The translations under genes and the position numbers were made by a program. Below, piece by piece: positions 26,051 to 36,244 of a stretch of 64,000 nt of DNA (position 1 is its first letter; each line of letters opens with the position of its first letter). The notes beneath the pieces are model-generated. The model ran no database searches. It was not told the DNA's origin and was given only the letters and a program-made list of their open reading frames with translations. Source of the DNA: Thysanoteuthis rhombus (taxonomy: Eukaryota > Mollusca > Cephalopoda > Oegopsida > Thysanoteuthidae); contig OY735206.1 of NCBI GenBank assembly GCA_963457665.1, positions 54,890,484-54,954,483 on the forward strand. The letters run 5' to 3'.

Positions 26051-26110
<60 letters not shown>
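25797..26110. repeat. (CA)n/(TA)n/(TG)n composites
   Basis: CA-rich 25797-25863. Then a (CA)n(TA)n(TG)n palindrome at 25934-25998 and TA/TG alternation to 26048. Then about 55 bp of TA to 26110 and GA-rich DNA to 26140. Confidence 0.9.
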
Positions 26111-26115
<5 letters not shown>

Positions 26116-26512
26116 GAGAGAAAGAGAGAAAGAAAGAAGGGGGTTTGGGTTTTAGAATGTTAAATACACAGTGATTAGAAAGAAAAAACTTATAATACTT
26201 TCTTATGCGTAAAAAATATACATGTTAATACTGTATCTATTCAGGGAAATACATACGCAAACGACCACCTACATATGTTAACACATATGCGTGAGTGCCC
26301 ACCTGCCTATTCATCAGCACAAAATCCGGATTTTCTGAGATCGATCATGGGAGATTTACATATTTGCTTAACGGTTTATTGTACGCATCTCTTCATTCCA
26401 AATTCATTTATCCCGAACACGTCCGCAAACAATTAAAGACCGTAGCCAGGGGCGAATAGTATCTAAGCAGCTACACGTCATTTTATTCAACTCAGTAATC
26501 TAAAACTATACG

Positions 26513-26548
<36 letters not shown>

Positions 26549-26584
26549 CACAGAGATACATATACACGTATAAATGTATCAAAA

Positions 26585-26869
26585 TGTTTATACATAAAGG
26601 AACAATAGGAAATGAGAGACTCAGGAGTAAAATTATATATAGACTTTATTCGTTATTCAATTAATTCATGAATGAATTAATCAGTATAGAATACATATTT
26701 CAAAGGTGGTTCCCATCTTCAGTAGCATGTATGTACCTTTCAATGGTTAGAAGGTTTCCGTAAGAAGCAAGTTTAGCATCAGATGTTTTGCTTTGAAAAT
26801 AAATATGGAAATCAAGAAAGAGCATTGATAATGGTGAGTTGAGGCTGTATTATGCGAGTTTCTGTGTGT

Positions 26870-26870
<1 letters not shown>
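26585..26870 (+). repeat. Dispersed repeat D, copy 2
   Basis: 'aaaggaacaataggaaatgagagactcaggagtaaaatt', then 'cattcaattaattcatgaatgaattaatcag'-type text, then 'cagatgttttgctttgaaaataaatatggaa'. It parallels 16390-16690. The head ('acataaaggaacaataaggaa') recurs alone at 35632. Confidence 0.6.
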
Positions 26871-26916
<46 letters not shown>

Positions 26917-26928
26917 TCTCTCTCTCTA

Positions 26929-26959
<31 letters not shown>

Positions 26960-26965
26960 GCGTGT
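26871..26965. repeat. (TC)n then (TA)n
   Basis: About 57 bp of TC, then a short TA block and TG units. Confidence 0.9.
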
Positions 26966-27104
26966 GTGTGTGTAGGGTTGAGCACTCTTTAAATGAGGTA
27001 ACTCGTTCATTGTGAGCTTATGCAATGCTCTTCAATTTGAATTGAGCACTCTGGAGGATGGGGAATATAAACTAAAAATAATAATATATATCGCTTAAAT
27101 TCAA

Positions 27105-27260
27105 CCTTACTGACCGTCCATGGAGCAGAAGGTAGGATACCGGCCTCCTGGTCTGAAGCGAAGGTTTCAATCCACCTCATCGATGGGGTGTTTATTCTCT
27201 GTCCCACCACAGCAAAATGTCGAGGTTAACGTGGGAAGAATGGATAGTCTATAGCCGTAT
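27105..27260 (+). repeat. tRNA-derived SINE-like unit
   Basis: 'gagcagaaggtaggataccggcctcctggtctgaagcgaaggtttcaatcc' has a tRNA-like layout, with a B-box-like GGTTTCAATCC at 27166. The A box is weak. Downstream 'ttctctgtcccaccacagcaaaatgtcgagg' resembles 14275-14320, which supports a shared SINE body. Confidence 0.45.
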
Positions 27261-27299
27261 TGAAGAGTTGTAATACAACGGAATAGCCGTCTGTGGATT

Positions 27300-27370
27300 A
27301 CACAATAATGTATATGTGAATATATATATTTATATATATGTATATATATGTACATACATATATATAGTCA
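27300..27370. repeat. TA-rich imperfect repeat
   Basis: Interrupted TATATG/TACATA blocks. Confidence 0.7.
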
Positions 27371-27544
27371 CTTACGTGCATACATTGATGGGAATCTTTG
27401 TGAAAAAGTAAGTGACGAAAAGAAACATCGCAGTTGGAATATCTTTTGAAGTCTGCCATGTTTTGGCGTGCGATTTCAGACTTTGAATAAGATACAGTGA
27501 AGGATTCCTTCACTTTCGAAATTTCTCTTTCTGCCAATCTAAAA

Positions 27545-27768
27545 AAAAGATTAAGAATAGAAGGGAAAACCGAAAATAGTATTCATCATTTGTTTTACAG
27601 CGAATCCTTATAGAGACAGTGCATACATCTACCTCCTTCCCTTAAACCCCAGTCGTCTGTACCTCCAACCACCTCTGACGATTCAGTCTAACAGCCTATC
27701 ATCATTATTTTTTTCAGTCTGGTAATGCTCAAACATTTCCCCATATAAATTAATGATGATTTTTTTTT
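27545..27768 (+). repeat. Dispersed repeat B, copy 3
   Basis: 'gaaaaccgaaaatagtattcatcatttgttttacagcgaatcc', 'gagacagtgcatacatctacctcc', 'ccccatataaattaatgatgatt'. It matches the 21.3-kb copy over its whole length. Confidence 0.6.
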
Positions 27769-28039
27769 AGTGAAAACGCTCAACTTTTAGATTGTAGGAG
27801 AAATCTGAACATTTTGAAAATCGAAAATTATTACGAGATTCCAGAAAATCATAGTAATTTCCCTCACCCAGCTCAGATAATGTAATGCACAAATGTGCTA
27901 TGAACGCATACTTACATTTATATGTCGATAAATCGCAGGTAGAGATATTGGTGCCAAAGTAGCTTAGGGTTTTAAAGCGATCATAATTTTCATCCATTTC
28001 ATCATATAATGAATAAAAAGATGAAATAAATTTTGATGA

Positions 28040-28496
28040 CTGATATCAAGACGCTGCATTTGATTTGCCAGCGCAATCGTCGGATTTAACAACACGTGGC
28101 CTTTTCTTCTTCGGGTATTCGCAGGATAAGGTCTATGTTAAGAAAGCGAAGACTGTCCAGGGACTAAAGGAAAATATCCCAAAAGAAATATGTGGCCTAC
28201 GTTTAGACTACCTTGGAAATATTATCAAGAATGTTATTGAAAGTGCAAACATTTGTGTCGTTGAAAATAGCAAGCTTTTGGAAAAAGCAATTTTCTGTAC
28301 ATCAGATGATCAAATTTTCCATTGTACTAAACAAACAGAAAATCTTCTCTCTAAACAGGATGTGAATCTGTTAAACCCCTTCGCTACATTGGCGCCATCT
28401 TGTATCTACTTGCATTTATGGATATACAAGATATTGGATGTCTGCAGTAGAGAGACGGTTTGTAAAAATAATCTGGACGACTATTTGCCAGTGTAG
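28040..28496 (+). pseudogene. IS630/mariner-type transposase C-terminal relic
   Basis: The frame reads LPAQSSDLTTRGLFFFGYSQDKVYVKKAKTV and then LKENIPKEI. This is the end of a Tc1/mariner/IS630 DDE domain, where the family has P.RSPDLTP.D.FLWG..KD.VY..KP.T...LK..I. The catalytic third acidic residue expected in the TP-D position is lost (TTRG). After NVIESANICVVENSKLLEKAI, where family members usually end, the frame runs on another 60 residues to a stop without recognisable content. The first two thirds of the protein are absent. Frame intact for 143 residues, but functionally dead. Confidence 0.65.
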
Positions 28497-28763
28497 CGCG
28501 CTCGATTTTCACTGATGGCAGAACTATTTTGTTTCTGAAATCAGTAAACACTTATACCAGCTGTTAAAAAAAAAAAAACTGAATTAGGGTTCAATGATCC
28601 TGTTTCTTTTCTCAACTGTTTTCTGATATGTTTTTCTAAATAAGATAAGCAAGCAGAAATCTATTTCATTTGTTTGTGAAGAATAATGTAAACTACCCAT
28701 CTTTGTCAGCAGTTTAGGTTGAATTATAAATATAAACACACACACACACATATATATATAAGT

Positions 28764-28975
28764 CTGAAAATGGACATATTTGGTCTAATAGAATGAATTA
28801 TTAATTGCATTATATTATATAGAATCTTATTTGACAGGTTAGCCGCTTCAATGTTGTCTGAATGAAATATTAAGCGTGGAACGACGGGAGATCATTTCAA
28901 ATAAGTTTCTATATAATATAACGCAATTCATAATTCATTATATCGGACCAAATATGTTCATTTCTTAAATATATA
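28764..28975. repeat. 70-bp inverted repeat (SINE 3' ends)
   Basis: 'tggacatatttggtctaatagaatgaattattaattgcattatattatatag' at 28769 is nearly the reverse complement of 'ctatataatataacgcaattcataattcattatatcggaccaaatatgttca' at 28909-28960. The spacer is about 75 bp. The arms match the 3' body of SINE family 1 (see 29055 and 34960). Most likely two SINE ends head-to-head. Confidence 0.75.
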
Positions 28976-29054
28976 CTGCCGCGTTGAAAGAATCAAAAAC
29001 ACCGAGGATAAACGAGATGAACATTCATATTGAAATCGTTTATTTGGCTTTTGC

Positions 29055-29270
29055 ATTACCGGCGGCTGTTTAGCACAATAGTAAGAACATCGCTACGTTG
29101 AAGCGGCTACCCTATCAGTGGCAGGTTCGATTACTGCAGCAACCACATTTTCTTTAAGTGTTTATTCAATTTATGTATTCTAAATTGAATGATATGATAA
29201 TGATGTAACGACAGGAAATCATTTCAAATAGGTTTCTACGTAATATAACGCAATTCATAAATGTATGTAT
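29055..29270 (+). mobile_element. tRNA-derived SINE, family 1
   Basis: 'ggctgtttagcacaatagtaag' (29064, A-box-like) and 'ggcaggttcgattactgc' (29120, with B box GGTTCGATTAC) are about 50 bp apart, as in a tRNA promoter. The body ends with 'gtttctacgtaatataacgcaattcataa', shared with copies at 34.3, 34.8, 35.0 and 36.6 kb. Octopus genomes are known to carry several tRNA-derived SINEs. Which named family this is cannot be settled here. Confidence 0.7.
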
Positions 29271-30126
29271 ATATATGTACAAAGTCACGTCAACAACGAG
29301 TCCACTGATTTATTATAGAAAACAATATGGTATGCAGCAACCATTTATTTCAAATATTATCTCCCTCCTTTTCAATGCACTCAATTCACTGGTAAATATA
29401 GATCACATACCTAAAAAATTCTTGAGCCCTTAATAGCAATCGGGTCTACCTTAAATTTAGACTGATTTTCAAGAACGATCCCAAATTAGGGTATGACGTT
29501 GCTTAAGCTTCAAATAACGTTAACAGAGCATTTGGATTGAACACAACTGCAGTGCGCACTGCCGGGCGTTTGTTAGAAAAGTTTGGGAATATACGAACCG
29601 AAATTAAATCTCGACAGTGGCCTGTTCTTAGTGATGAAATATACCGACAGCACTGGCCAACTACTCACGAACCATGATTCAAACACTTCCAGGGGTCTTC
29701 AACTCCGACCATATTACAATATCTTCAGCCAATACCAAAGGTTAAAAAGTGATGAAAATAGTTCCCACATCAACTGTGAGAAATTTGCGTGAAATTTTGC
29801 AGAATCTTCCATATTCCACTGCCATTTTTTCTACTGATTATCATGTTTTCTAGTAGTTTGAATTTCATATGTGTAATAAAATGTTCGATAATAGGGATGC
29901 GATAATTCATGCATTTTACTAAATTTGTAACCACTAAAACTAAAAAATTCTATAGTGATGGCACTTTATTATAAAAACATCGTTTGAAAATATTATCGCT
30001 TCAAAGAAGGCGTATTTAGATTAAATACTTACTATTTTTGTTGTTTACGTGCTCATTCGTCTTAATACTGAAAAAACAATATTTAACACATACCAACCTT
30101 ATATATTCGTCAAAAGTAACCTTTTG
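29271..30126. other. Anonymous AT-rich region
   Basis: No supportable gene. A 69-codon frame at 29583 has no recognisable domain. Confidence 0.45.
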
Positions 30127-30142
30127 TATTATTATCATTATT
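30127..30142 (-). repeat. TAA-type 3' tail of the retrotransposon
   Basis: On the element strand: TAATGATAATAATA. The second copy has the same TAATGATAATAATA followed by more TAA units (47193-47217). Confidence 0.65.
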
Positions 30143-30150
30143 TCGGAATC

Positions 30151-30340
30151 TCACACTAGTTGCCTGGTGGTAACCGCTGGAGTTTGAGTGACAGCAAGTC
30201 TCCTCAAGTCTCCAGCCCTCCTCCCCCAGTACTCATAGGTCGCAGTAATTCTACGATTTACAGTTTCACACCGGCTGCCCAGTGGTTATCGCTGAAGGCT
30301 GAGTGACAATAAGTCTCCTCAGGTCTTCAGCTAACGTCTC
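30151..30340 (-). repeat. Tandem duplication in the 3' UTR
   Basis: Two units about 115 bp apart: 'tcacactagttgcctggtggtaaccgctgg...gagtgacagcaagtctcctcaagtctccagc' at 30151 and 'tcacaccggctgcccagtggttatcgctga...gagtgacaataagtctcctcaggtcttcagc' at 30266. The same pair is kept in the second copy (47222 and 47337), so it belongs to the element. It may be the structure that the reverse transcriptase recognises. Confidence 0.75.
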
Positions 30341-30386
30341 CTCTCTCTTTCGCATATCATGACAGAGCTACAATTCGTTGCAGTAC

Positions 30387-32531
30387 TTATATCTCTAGCA
30401 CCTTCCTCAGTATCCGTGCAGTTCCCAGTAGTGCTGTGGTCTGTACGGTCTCTATCCTCCCCCTAATCCCGATCTCCTCCAGTCTCTCCCTCAGCGTTTT
30501 GGGGACAGTTCCTAGTGCGCCCACTATAACCGGTACTACCCTGGTTTTCATCTTCCACATTTTCCTTAACTCCCTTGCTAGGTCCTGGTATTTTTCCCTT
30601 TTTTCACCCTCCTTCTTTTTTACTCTATGGTCTGCAGGTACAGCAACGTCCTCTATTTGGCAGGCCTTCTTTTTTTTGTCTACTATTACTAAGTCCGGTC
30701 TTCTTGCCTGGATGAGGTGGTCAGTTTGGATGTCAATGTCCCAGAGTAGTTTGTGGTTGTCATTCTCCAAAACTGCCTCTGGCTTGTGCTGATACCACTT
30801 TTCCAAACGGTTGAATCCCATTTGTTTACTTAGTTCCCAGTGTATCATCGTTGCTACTCCATCGTGTCTATGCTTATACTCCTTCTGGGCGAGTTGGCTA
30901 CATTCACTAGTTATGTGGTTTACTGTCTCATCTCTTTCACTGCACATGCGGCATTTGCTGTTTGTCTGTGTTCTGTCGATTTTTGTTTTTATGTAGTTTG
31001 TCCTTATACTTTTGTTTTGGGCTGCCATGATGAGCGATTCTGTTTCTCTCTTAAGGTTCCCCTTTCGTAACCACGTCCATGATTTCTCGTCTGCTATATC
31101 TTGTATCTGTCTTTTAAACTCGCCGTACAATTTTTTCCCTTCCCATCTTTGTTTTCTTGTTTGCTGTACTGTTCCATTGTTTTCTACTTTATCGTTTGTT
31201 GCACTATCTCTCGCGCTCATTATGATTTCTTCACTATTTGTTTGCACATATCTTTCTAGGACTACTTTAGCTCTCTGGACACAATCTTCTATGCTGATGA
31301 GCCCCCTACCACCTTCTTTTCTCTTAACGTATAGTCTATCTGTATCATCTCTAGGGTCTAATGCTTTATGCATCGTCATAAGTTTCCTTGTTCGCCTATC
31401 CATTGATTGGAGCTCTTCCTTTGTCCATCCTAGGAATGGTCCTGTATACCTAACCACTGACAAAGCCCAGGTGTTCATTACTTTTATTAGATTTCTGCTG
31501 TTTAATTTGGTTTCTAATATTTTCCTTATCCTTCTCAGGTATTCTCTCTTTATTTTCTCCTTCATCTCTTCCCGTTTTATCGGGTCACATTCAAGGACAC
31601 CTAGGTACTTGTATCGGTCTTGTGCGGTCAATGCCCTAATCTTGCTGTTGTCCGGGAGTTCAATTCCCTCAGTCATTGAAAGCCTTCCTTTGTGCATCAC
31701 CATGATTGCGCATTTTTCTATTCCAAACTCCATTCCTATGTCCTCACTACATTCCCTTACTTCGTTGAACAGAGTCTCAAGCTCTCCCCTGTTTTTTGCG
31801 AACAATTTAATATCGTCCATGTACATTAGATGGTTGACCTTTCCTTTTGTTTTAGAGAAGTGGTATCCTTTGCTGTTTTTCAGGATTCTGTTAAGTGGTA
31901 TCATTGTTAGAACAAATAATAGTGGGGACAACGAGTCTCCTTGGAAGATTCCCCTTTTTATCCCTACCTCGACTAGTTTGTCCCCTGCGGCTGTCAAATC
32001 TACTTTCCAGTCTTCCATTGAATTACCAATGAATTTAACCACCGGTTCGCTAATTTTGAACATTCTAAGGTATTCGAGTATCCAGCTATGTGGAATCATA
32101 TCGTATGCCTTTTTGTAATCTATCCATCCCGTTGCGATATTCTTTCTCCTTTTCCTTACCTCTCTTAAGATCATCTGGTCTATGTAGAGTAAATCGTTTG
32201 CCCCTTTGGTTCCTATCCTACACCCTTTCTGTTCTTCTGGTAGTAGTCCCCTTCTATCCATTGACATGTATATTCTCTCTGCTATTTGCCCGGTCAGGAA
32301 TTTCCACATAAGTGGTAAGCACGTGATTGGTCTATAGTTGCTTGCTATGTTCCCCTTTCCTGGGTCTTTTTGGATGAGGGTGGTTCTGCCTTTAGTCATC
32401 CATTCTAGTGCTTTGCCTTCGTTTAGACAATTTTGGAGTAGGTGAGTGAGTCTGCCGTGTAATGTGGTGATTTTTTTTAACCAATAGCCATGGATTGCAG
32501 TGTTACGTTGTGTCTTTTTGGGTGCCCCCAT
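30387..32531 (-). pseudogene. Reverse transcriptase / restriction-like endonuclease (C-terminal 714 residues)
   Basis: This is the catalytic part of the retrotransposon protein, which nicks target DNA and reverse-transcribes the element RNA there. Residue numbers follow the 714-residue frame. RT fingers with NYRPITCLP near 65-73; motif A around WIDYKKAYD with Asp138; motif B GIFQGDSLSPLLF at 194-206; catalytic YMDD at 237-240; YLGV at 309-312. A CX2CX8HX4C knuckle uses C527, C530, H539 and C544. The restriction-like endonuclease has RPD at 611-613 and the acidic pair ED at 627-628 followed by VAVPAD. The end, including VVPVIVGALGTVPKTL, is intact. All key residues are present. The first Met is not a true start: the frame joins the upstream 246-residue frame by a shift near 32490-32525. 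Confidence 0.9.
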
Positions 32532-33217
32532 ATGCTATTCCAATAGTTCTTGGCCTCTGTGGCATCTGGTTTCATGTCCTGCCTTCTTTCCCCATTTGAA
32601 TCTTGGTGAAACTTCTTCTCATTGTTTTGGAATGTGCGGTTTTGTGTGTATTGGGCCGTTCTTAGTCTGTATCTTTTCAGTCTTGCCTCTTTGGCTAGTC
32701 TTTTCTGGTGTAACTCTTCGACTACAGTCGCGATGCCTTTTTGCGTTACCTTGTATTTGTTATAAAGTCTTACTCGTGGTCTGTCCGTGTGTGGTGTATT
32801 TCTAAGCAGTACTTCATCTCTCTGTAGTTGGGAGATCTGCCTTTGTAATCTTCTCTCCCAGTTGGGTTTCTCTTCTCTTTTATTGCTCGGGTTCCTATCT
32901 TGTGTTGTGAAGCTTTGTGCTACCATTTTCGCCCCAGCGTAAATTAAGTTGTTGAGTTCTAGGAGGGTGTTCGTTTCTATGTGCTGTAAGAGGCAGTTGA
33001 CCTGTTCGGTCACTTCTCCAACTTTCTTTCTGTCTTTGTCTCTTAGGGAGGGGAGTGTTGTTTTCTCTCCTCGCATGATCTCTTTCAAAGCTTGTATTTT
33101 GGTTTTCTCTTCTTCCGTTGGTGCCTCGTCGTCACCCTCTGGTGCATAGTTTACTGTGGGGGTCTCATGGGGAATTCTTCTAGTTTTGTTATTGGTACTA
33201 GTTGTGCTGGGGGGCAT
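32477..33217 (-). pseudogene. N-terminal part of the retrotransposon protein
   Basis: 246 residues, rich in Lys, Arg, Glu and Gln, with a long probable coiled coil or basic helix around residues 120-215 (ERRLQRQISQLQRDE, LAKEARLKRYRLRTAQ). It ends at YWNSIWGHPKRHN, which in this group directly precedes the W..I segment leading into the RT. That next segment (AIHGYWLKKI) is in the neighbouring frame from 32531. The break is therefore one small indel in about 40 bp, and otherwise the protein would be about 940 residues. No upstream C2H2 zinc finger, common in R2-type proteins, is visible. Either the family lacks it or the 5' part is damaged. Stops lie in frame just upstream of the Met at 33217. 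Confidence 0.8.
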
Positions 33218-33539
33218 TCTTCAGATGTGTCACCTGAATCTCTCTCTACATTAATGCGAATCTCTAGTAGTTAAGTCTCAGACAGCCATTTCTTCTTTTG
33301 AATTTGTTTTACTTGGTCAGCAAGGCGTTGGTTTGATACTTCCACAGCAGATTTTCCCCTCCATATTTGGAGCATACGCTCTCTATAAGATCGCACCGAA
33401 GGCTTGCTTTTAAAGTAACAACACATAACTAGTCTATTCTCTTTCTCTTGTTCTTTATAGCAGTCACTCCGTGAGGACTGCGCTTTCCCTGGGTGTCATT
33501 AGTGGTATAGGAGTTTTGGCCAACTGTAGCTGTGTGACG

Positions 33540-33690
33540 ACTGTATCCCTCCTGAAGGCCATTAAGGGTACACGAGCCGAGGTTTTGGCCAGCAGTCACA
33601 GGATGACGACCGGGTCCCTCCTGGTGGCTAACAAGGGAACACCTGCCGGTTACGACACACAGATCTTGGATCTGTGCCCCGTTTTTTGCG
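33540..33690 (-). repeat. Diverged tandem repeats in the element's 5' region
   Basis: On the minus strand, 'caggagggacccggtcgtcatcctgtgactgctggccaaaacc' and 'caggagggatacagtcgtcacacagctacagttggccaaaact' lie about 70 bp apart. GC content is clearly above that of the flanks. Possibly 5' UTR or promoter repeats. The 103-codon frame across them is probably incidental. Confidence 0.55.
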
Positions 33691-33770
33691 GTAAAATGGT
33701 TTGGTTGTACTGTCATGATTGGGGTTTTTGGTTCTTTCAAGGTAGCGCCAGATCTTAGATATTCAGATAA

Positions 33771-34220
33771 AAACCCAACCTAGAATATAAAAAGAATTAA
33801 ACATGAACAACTAAAGTCATGTAAAAATGAACCCCAACAGAGGGGGGGGCAGATAAAAGTAAAAATAGGATCCTTCTTGTAAGGAAACATACCACAGAGA
33901 ACTGATGGGTTAACAACACACTAATAAAGAAGTATTGACAGCGCCATTGTTAATCTATAACAATCAGCTAGTAACCCATCTCTACCATGTAAAGACAGGG
34001 AGTGACCAACAACTAAACTAGGAGAAGAAAAAAAGATATGTAAAAAGAATAAAGCTTCCACCCAGATATAGGTACCCCCAGTAATGTCCTAAAAATAACT
34101 CAAATCGTCCCCTGAAGGAGTCCATACATCGCAGAGACATAAACATGTTTTTGTAGCAAATCTTTTATTTCATTATATATAGAGAGAGAGGGAGAGAGGG
34201 AGAGGGAAAGAAAGAATGGA
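33771..34220. other. Possible 5' extension or flank of the retrotransposon
   Basis: Less AT-rich than the surroundings at 33840-34130, with no known motif. It could be the element's distal 5' UTR. A GA-rich patch follows at 34180-34215. Confidence 0.35.
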
Positions 34221-34221
34221 T

Positions 34222-34430
34222 ATATGCATTTCGACAGAATGATTATGAATGAGTTTAATAATTTGGAACTCTATATTATTACACGAAGAATGTGTCATTT
34301 AGCATAGGCAGCATAAATAGTACATTAACCACTTAAAGAATATAAGGCTGCAGCAAGAATCGAACCTGCGACCGATTACGTTGCTGCTTTATTACAAAAT
34401 TACCATTAAGCTAAACAGTCCGAATGGAGG
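34222..34430 (-). mobile_element. tRNA-derived SINE, family 1, minus
   Basis: On the minus strand: 'tcggactgtttagcttaatggtaattttgtaataaagcagc' (A-box-like) and 'cgcaggttcgattcttgctgcagcc' (B box GGTTCGATTCT at 34353-34363). The body resembles the 36.6-kb copy in 'tgtcatttagcataggcagcataaata' (34290) and ends with 'catttcgacagaatgattatga', which is the reverse of 'tcattctgtcgga'. Confidence 0.7.
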
Positions 34431-34655
34431 ATGAATGCCCGAATGACGACTCTCATTTTATTGATTCACCGTCCATCACTGCACTATTGTATCTCAACGC
34501 CAACAATTATATTATTAAGAAGGGAATACATAAAGCGATAAAATAATCATGAATTCGATTCCTGTAGCAGCACGAGTATACCTGTGTAGCGAATCTCAAT
34601 TCATCGTATTCAACGCTCTATTTTATTTTTACGAAATAAACCAATCACACACAAT

Positions 34656-34764
<109 letters not shown>

Positions 34765-34779
34765 CCCTTATGTCTTTAT

Positions 34780-34865
34780 ATAAGATTATGAATCGCGTTA
34801 TATCATAAGGAATTTCTATACAATGTAACGCACTTATAATCATTCCGTCGGATCATATATATCCA
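34780..34865. repeat. SINE family 1 3' end forming a hairpin
   Basis: 'attatgaatcgcgttatatcataagg' is followed almost directly by 'ctatacaatgtaacgcacttataat', its near reverse complement, and then 'cattccgtcggatcatatatatcc', the family 1 terminus. Confidence 0.6.
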
Positions 34866-34956
34866 TACGTTGAAAGAAGCAAATAGAGCAGATATAGATA
34901 GTGAATGAAGATGATGGAAATTTTGAGTTGTGACGATTATTTGGCCCTTTGCTATA

Positions 34957-35195
34957 TCGGTGGCTGTTAGCTCAATGGTAAGCGCAACGCTACGTTGGAA
35001 AAGTTACACTATCAGTTGCAGATTCCATTCCTGCAACAGTCCCATATTCTTTAATTGTTTATTTTATTTAGGTTGTCTTAGTTAAATGGTGCATCCACTG
35101 TGTAATAACGGGTGATCATTTCGAATAGTAGTTTCCATATGATATAACGCAATTTATAACCATTCTGTCGGATCATAGATATCCATTTCTCAGTT
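34957..35195 (+). mobile_element. tRNA-derived SINE, family 1, plus
   Basis: TAGCTCAATGGT at 34968 is close to the A-box consensus. 'gcagattccattcctgc' at 35018 is a decayed B box. The body ends 'tatgatataacgcaatttataaccattctgtcggatcatagatatcc', the same terminus as the neighbouring copies. Confidence 0.7.
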
Positions 35196-35429
35196 AGATA
35201 CATATACACCCAATTTTGTTGTACTGACCAATTTCACAAATGGCACCCTTGAGATCTCTCTCTCTCTCTGATCGTCATCCTTTACTTATGTTACGTTAGA
35301 TTCTGAACTATTCGTATTTACACGTATTTCTATGCATTATTTCAATCGCTCCCTTTTCGACATTATGATATATATGAATAATGGATATCAGTATCCAACA
35401 GAAAAGTAAAGGTGATATCCAGACTTCTG

Positions 35430-35625
35430 TTTACCATGCAAGTCACAGTAGCTCGCTCTGTTAAAGCGGCCTTGGCTTATAAATACTCCAATAAAAGGTT
35501 AGAATCCCGCCTGAAGCTCATTTCTTTACTTTCTGATCAACGCCGTTTGCTCACTACCGTTAGTAATTTGGTATGAGCAAAAACTTGGTTCATCATTCTG
35601 CCGGATACTAATGTTCATTATATAA
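35430..35625 (+). mobile_element. tRNA-derived SINE-like unit, family 3
   Basis: 'tagctcgctctgttaaagcgg' and 'aaaaggttagaatcccgcctg' (B-box-like GGTTAGAATCC, one base from GGTTCGAATCC) have tRNA spacing. The body and ends are undefined. Confidence 0.5.
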
Positions 35626-35879
35626 ATACATACATAAAGGAACAATAAGGAATATACAACGAGCGTGCCTCAATGCCATCGGTAGAGCGGTTTAAAATGA
35701 ATAAAGAGTTTTACAATGGTTCGTTACAGATTGTACATTCTGTTCTATTTAATTTGATTTTCATTAGAAAATCTCTTCCACTTACAGCGAAAAAAATTTT
35801 TTTCATTATACATATATATATATATACATATAATATTGTGTCATCTACAAAGAGCTGTTTCATTGTATTACGACTCTTC

Positions 35880-36000
35880 AGTGTGGTTATAAACAATCCA
35901 TCATCACATCCTTACCGCAAGGCAGGATTAAAATCTTCGTTTCATACCCGGTGGCTGGTATCGTACCGCTGAGCTAGGGAACTGGACGGTCAACAGAGCT
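35880..36000 (-). repeat. tRNA-like SINE head, minus
   Basis: The reverse complement reads 'tccagttccctagctcagcggtacgataccagccaccgggtatgaaacgaagatttta'. CTAGCTCAGCGGTACGA is a good A box. The B region is degenerate. Confidence 0.5.
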
Positions 36001-36057
36001 GAATTTAAGCGATATATTTTTTAGCTTAAATTCCCCATCAACTAGAATGCTCTATTC

Positions 36058-36058
<1 letters not shown>

Positions 36059-36111
<53 letters not shown>

Positions 36112-36168
36112 ATGTGTGTGTGTGTGTATGTGTGTGTGCGTGTGTGCGCACGTGTGTGTGTGTGTGTG
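36059..36168. repeat. (TA)n then (TG)n
   Basis: About 36 bp of TA followed by about 70 bp of interrupted TG. Confidence 0.95.
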
Positions 36169-36244
36169 AATTCGGAAAACAGTTTGAGGAACTTAGTTTT
36201 GTTCAAACAAAAATATTTACGGAAAACAATGGTGATGATTGGCA

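Larger units (their letters stand above)
30127..33770 (-). mobile_element. R4/Dong-like non-LTR retrotransposon, long copy
   Basis: A minus-strand element of about 3.6 kb: a 5' region with tandem repeats (33540-33690), one long coding region broken by a frameshift (33217 to 30387), a 3' UTR with an internal duplication (30386-30145), and a tail of TAATGATAATAATA type at 30127-30142. The reverse transcriptase plus C-terminal restriction-like endonuclease place it in the R2/R4 group and not in the APE LINEs. The TAA-type tail favours the R4/Dong clade, because Dong of Bombyx is known to sit in TAA repeats. The 5' end is not defined. The element could start anywhere between about 33.3 and 34.15 kb. 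Confidence 0.75.

Noticed and set aside
25797..26110. CRISPR-like or satellite array
   Set aside because: Simple dinucleotide blocks only, with no repeat-spacer structure.
31012..32118. 368-codon plus-strand frame
   Set aside because: It is antisense to the reverse transcriptase frame, which carries all the recognisable motifs.
34340..34420. Functional tRNA gene on the minus strand
   Set aside because: The A and B boxes are SINE-like, the acceptor stem does not pair, and the same unit recurs with a SINE body.
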